6,472 nucleotides of DNA from Alcaligenaceae bacterium (GTDB taxonomy: Bacteria; Pseudomonadota; Gammaproteobacteria; Burkholderiales; Burkholderiaceae). A program made the translations under genes and the position numbers. Location of the stretch: contig CANBUF010000120.1 of NCBI GenBank assembly GCA_947372575.1, forward strand, positions 1 through 6,472. Direction: 5' to 3'. Positions 5,370 to 6,472 of this stretch are shown piece after piece (the stretch's first letter is position 1; the number at the start of each line of letters is the position of its first letter). The notes beneath the pieces are model-generated. The model searched no databases. It worked only from the letters and a program-made list of their open reading frames with translations, and was not told the DNA's origin.

Positions 5370-6472
5370 TCACGACCCAACAGCAAGCTCATCGAGCAAA
5401 GCCATGAATGCACGCGTCGCAAGCGTCGCATCCTCTGCGGAGATAATTTCTAGTGGGTTATGGCTGATGCCACGATTACCTCCACGCACAAACAGCATCG
5501 CTTGGGGCATGATGGTGTGAATCTTCATCGCATCGTGCCCTGCTCCGCTATTGAGCCTGAAGACAGGCAAATCAAGAGAGGCGACAGCGCGTTCCCAACG
5601 CCGCTGCCAAACTGGGTCTGAGGGTGCCGCTGCAGCCCGCATGCTTTCTGAATAGTCAAAACTGACCGCTCTGCGTTTAGCAATAGCCTGTGCCTCGGCC
5701 AGAATATCTGCAACCAGCGCATCGCGCTGGCTATCGGTTGGCGCGCGCATATCAAGGGTAAACAAACACTGACCCGGAATGACGTTGATCGACCCCCCAG
5801 GCACTTGCATCATCCCGACTGTTGCGACCGAATCTCCATCAGCCAGCGCACGTTTTTCTGCCATCAAGCTGATTTCGGCGGCTGCCAGCAGCGCGTCATT
5901 ACGCATGGTCATGGGTGTTGTCCCTGCATGCGCTGCAAGTCCGGTGATCGTGCAGGTGCCTCGAACACCCGCATTAATAGAGGTCACGACACCGAGCGGC
6001 AAACCGCCCTCACACAATACTGGTCCTTGCTCGATATGCACCTCGACAAAGCCTGCATATTTTGAAGGATCCCGTTTAATGGCATTAATCGCCTCCATCA
6101 TGCCTGGCAATCTTGCACCCACCATTGCCTCGCGCATGGTGATGCCTTCGCTATCCGTTTGTTCTAGCCAGTTTGGATCGAATGAGCCGGTGACTGCACC
6201 CGCGGCAAGAAAGGTTGCCCGAAAGCGTTGCCCTTCTTCTTCAGAAAAACCAATCACTTCGATATCAAAAGGCAGACGGCGTTGTACTCGTGCTAACTCA
6301 GCCACACAAGCGACCGGAACCAGAATGCCCAGGCGACCATCATATTTACCTCCATTACGCACAGTGTCATAGTGCGAACCTGTGAGTAAGGTCTTTGTGT
6401 TTGTGCTCACGCGCTCTGTACTAACGGGATGACCTGGGGCTGCGCAAGGAGAATAGTTCGTCCCGCGATACA
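5370..6472 (-). CDS. N-carbamoyl-L-amino-acid / allantoate amidohydrolase (M20), 5' end beyond window
   Basis: The product is an AllC/HyuC/AmaB-type dimetal amidohydrolase, which removes carbamoyl or ureido groups from allantoate or N-carbamoyl amino acids, releasing ammonia and CO2. Counting from the GTG at 6408-6410, the visible motifs are GSHYDTVRNGGKYDG (11-25; ligand H13, bridging D24), SEEEGQRF (56-63; catalytic and metal Glu), VEVHIEQGP (122-130; H125), HAGTTPM (161-167), N209 and R222 of the substrate site, SGAGHDA (288-294), and FVRGGNRGISHNPLE (307-321; H317). All expected catalytic residues are present. The frame stays open for 20 more codons upstream of that GTG to the window edge (YRGTNYSPC...), and the family needs roughly 60 or more residues before GSH, so the true start is outside. 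It ends with TGA at 5370-5372. The 'GNRGISHNPLE' form resembles allantoate amidohydrolases, some of which are fused to a UraD domain; that part cannot be seen here. Allantoate versus carbamoyl amino acid remains undecided. Confidence 0.87.
   Translation of the reverse strand, partial: YRGTNYSPCAAPGHPVSTERVSTNTKTLLTGSHYDTVRNGGKYDGRLGILVPVACVAELARVQRRLPFDIEVIGFSEEEGQRFRATFLAAGAVTGSFDPNWLEQTDSEGITMREAMVGARLPGMMEAINAIKRDPSKYAGFVEVHIEQGPVLCEGGLPLGVVTSINAGVRGTCTITGLAAHAGTTPMTMRNDALLAAAEISLMAEKRALADGDSVATVGMMQVPGGSINVIPGQCLFTLDMRAPTDSQRDALVADILAEAQAIAKRRAVSFDYSESMRAAAAPSDPVWQRRWERAVASLDLPVFRLNSGAGHDAMKIHTIMPQAMLFVRGGNRGISHNPLEIISAEDATLATRAFMALLDELAVGS

Noticed and set aside
4924..5520. 198-codon plus-strand frame opposite the M20 genes
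   Set aside because: Antisense shadow crossing the ends of two real minus-strand genes.
5779..6372. 197-codon plus-strand frame
   Set aside because: Antisense shadow of the allantoate-hydrolase-like gene, which carries all family motifs on the other strand.

Overview
The window looks like a betaproteobacterial chromosome, most likely Burkholderiales and perhaps near Alcaligenaceae. The reasons are a stand-alone Bug-type periplasmic solute receptor (TctC-like, a family greatly expanded in that group), a LigI-like amidohydrolase paired with an SDR, and an allantoate-amidohydrolase-type M20 enzyme. This is inference from gene content; no marker gene is present. GC content is moderate by eye, and the first 900 bases are visibly more AT-rich than the genes.

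Layout. The left edge (1-286, minus strand) holds most of a Gp49/HigB-type toxin gene cut by the window end. An operator-like inverted repeat abuts its start codon. Then come about 600 bases with no convincing gene (only a few inverted repeats and short open frames), followed by a complete minus-strand tRNA with anticodon CAT and its own terminator. To the right of the tRNA a plus-strand metabolic cluster runs from 1171 to 3969: LigI-like amidohydrolase, SDR dehydrogenase, and Bug receptor. Two minus-strand M20-fold hydrolases converge on it. One (4036-5277) lacks several canonical metal ligands. The other (5370 to the right edge) is an intact-looking N-carbamoyl-amino-acid/allantoate hydrolase whose N-terminus lies outside the window.

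How the genes may work together (inference). The SDR could oxidise a hydroxylated or cyclic substrate to a lactone or carbonyl compound, the amidohydrolase could open the lactone to an acid, and the Bug receptor could capture a related carboxylate in the periplasm. No TctA/TctB membrane subunits lie in the window. The two M20 genes may form a separate module acting on ureido or N-acyl compounds.

The points most worth checking are the cut toxin gene with its palindrome, the two synonymously diverged copies of the SDR C-terminal hexapeptide plus stop, the missing metal ligands of the 4036-5277 enzyme, and the open frame that continues past the right edge. I see no CRISPR array, complete insertion sequence or replication origin.
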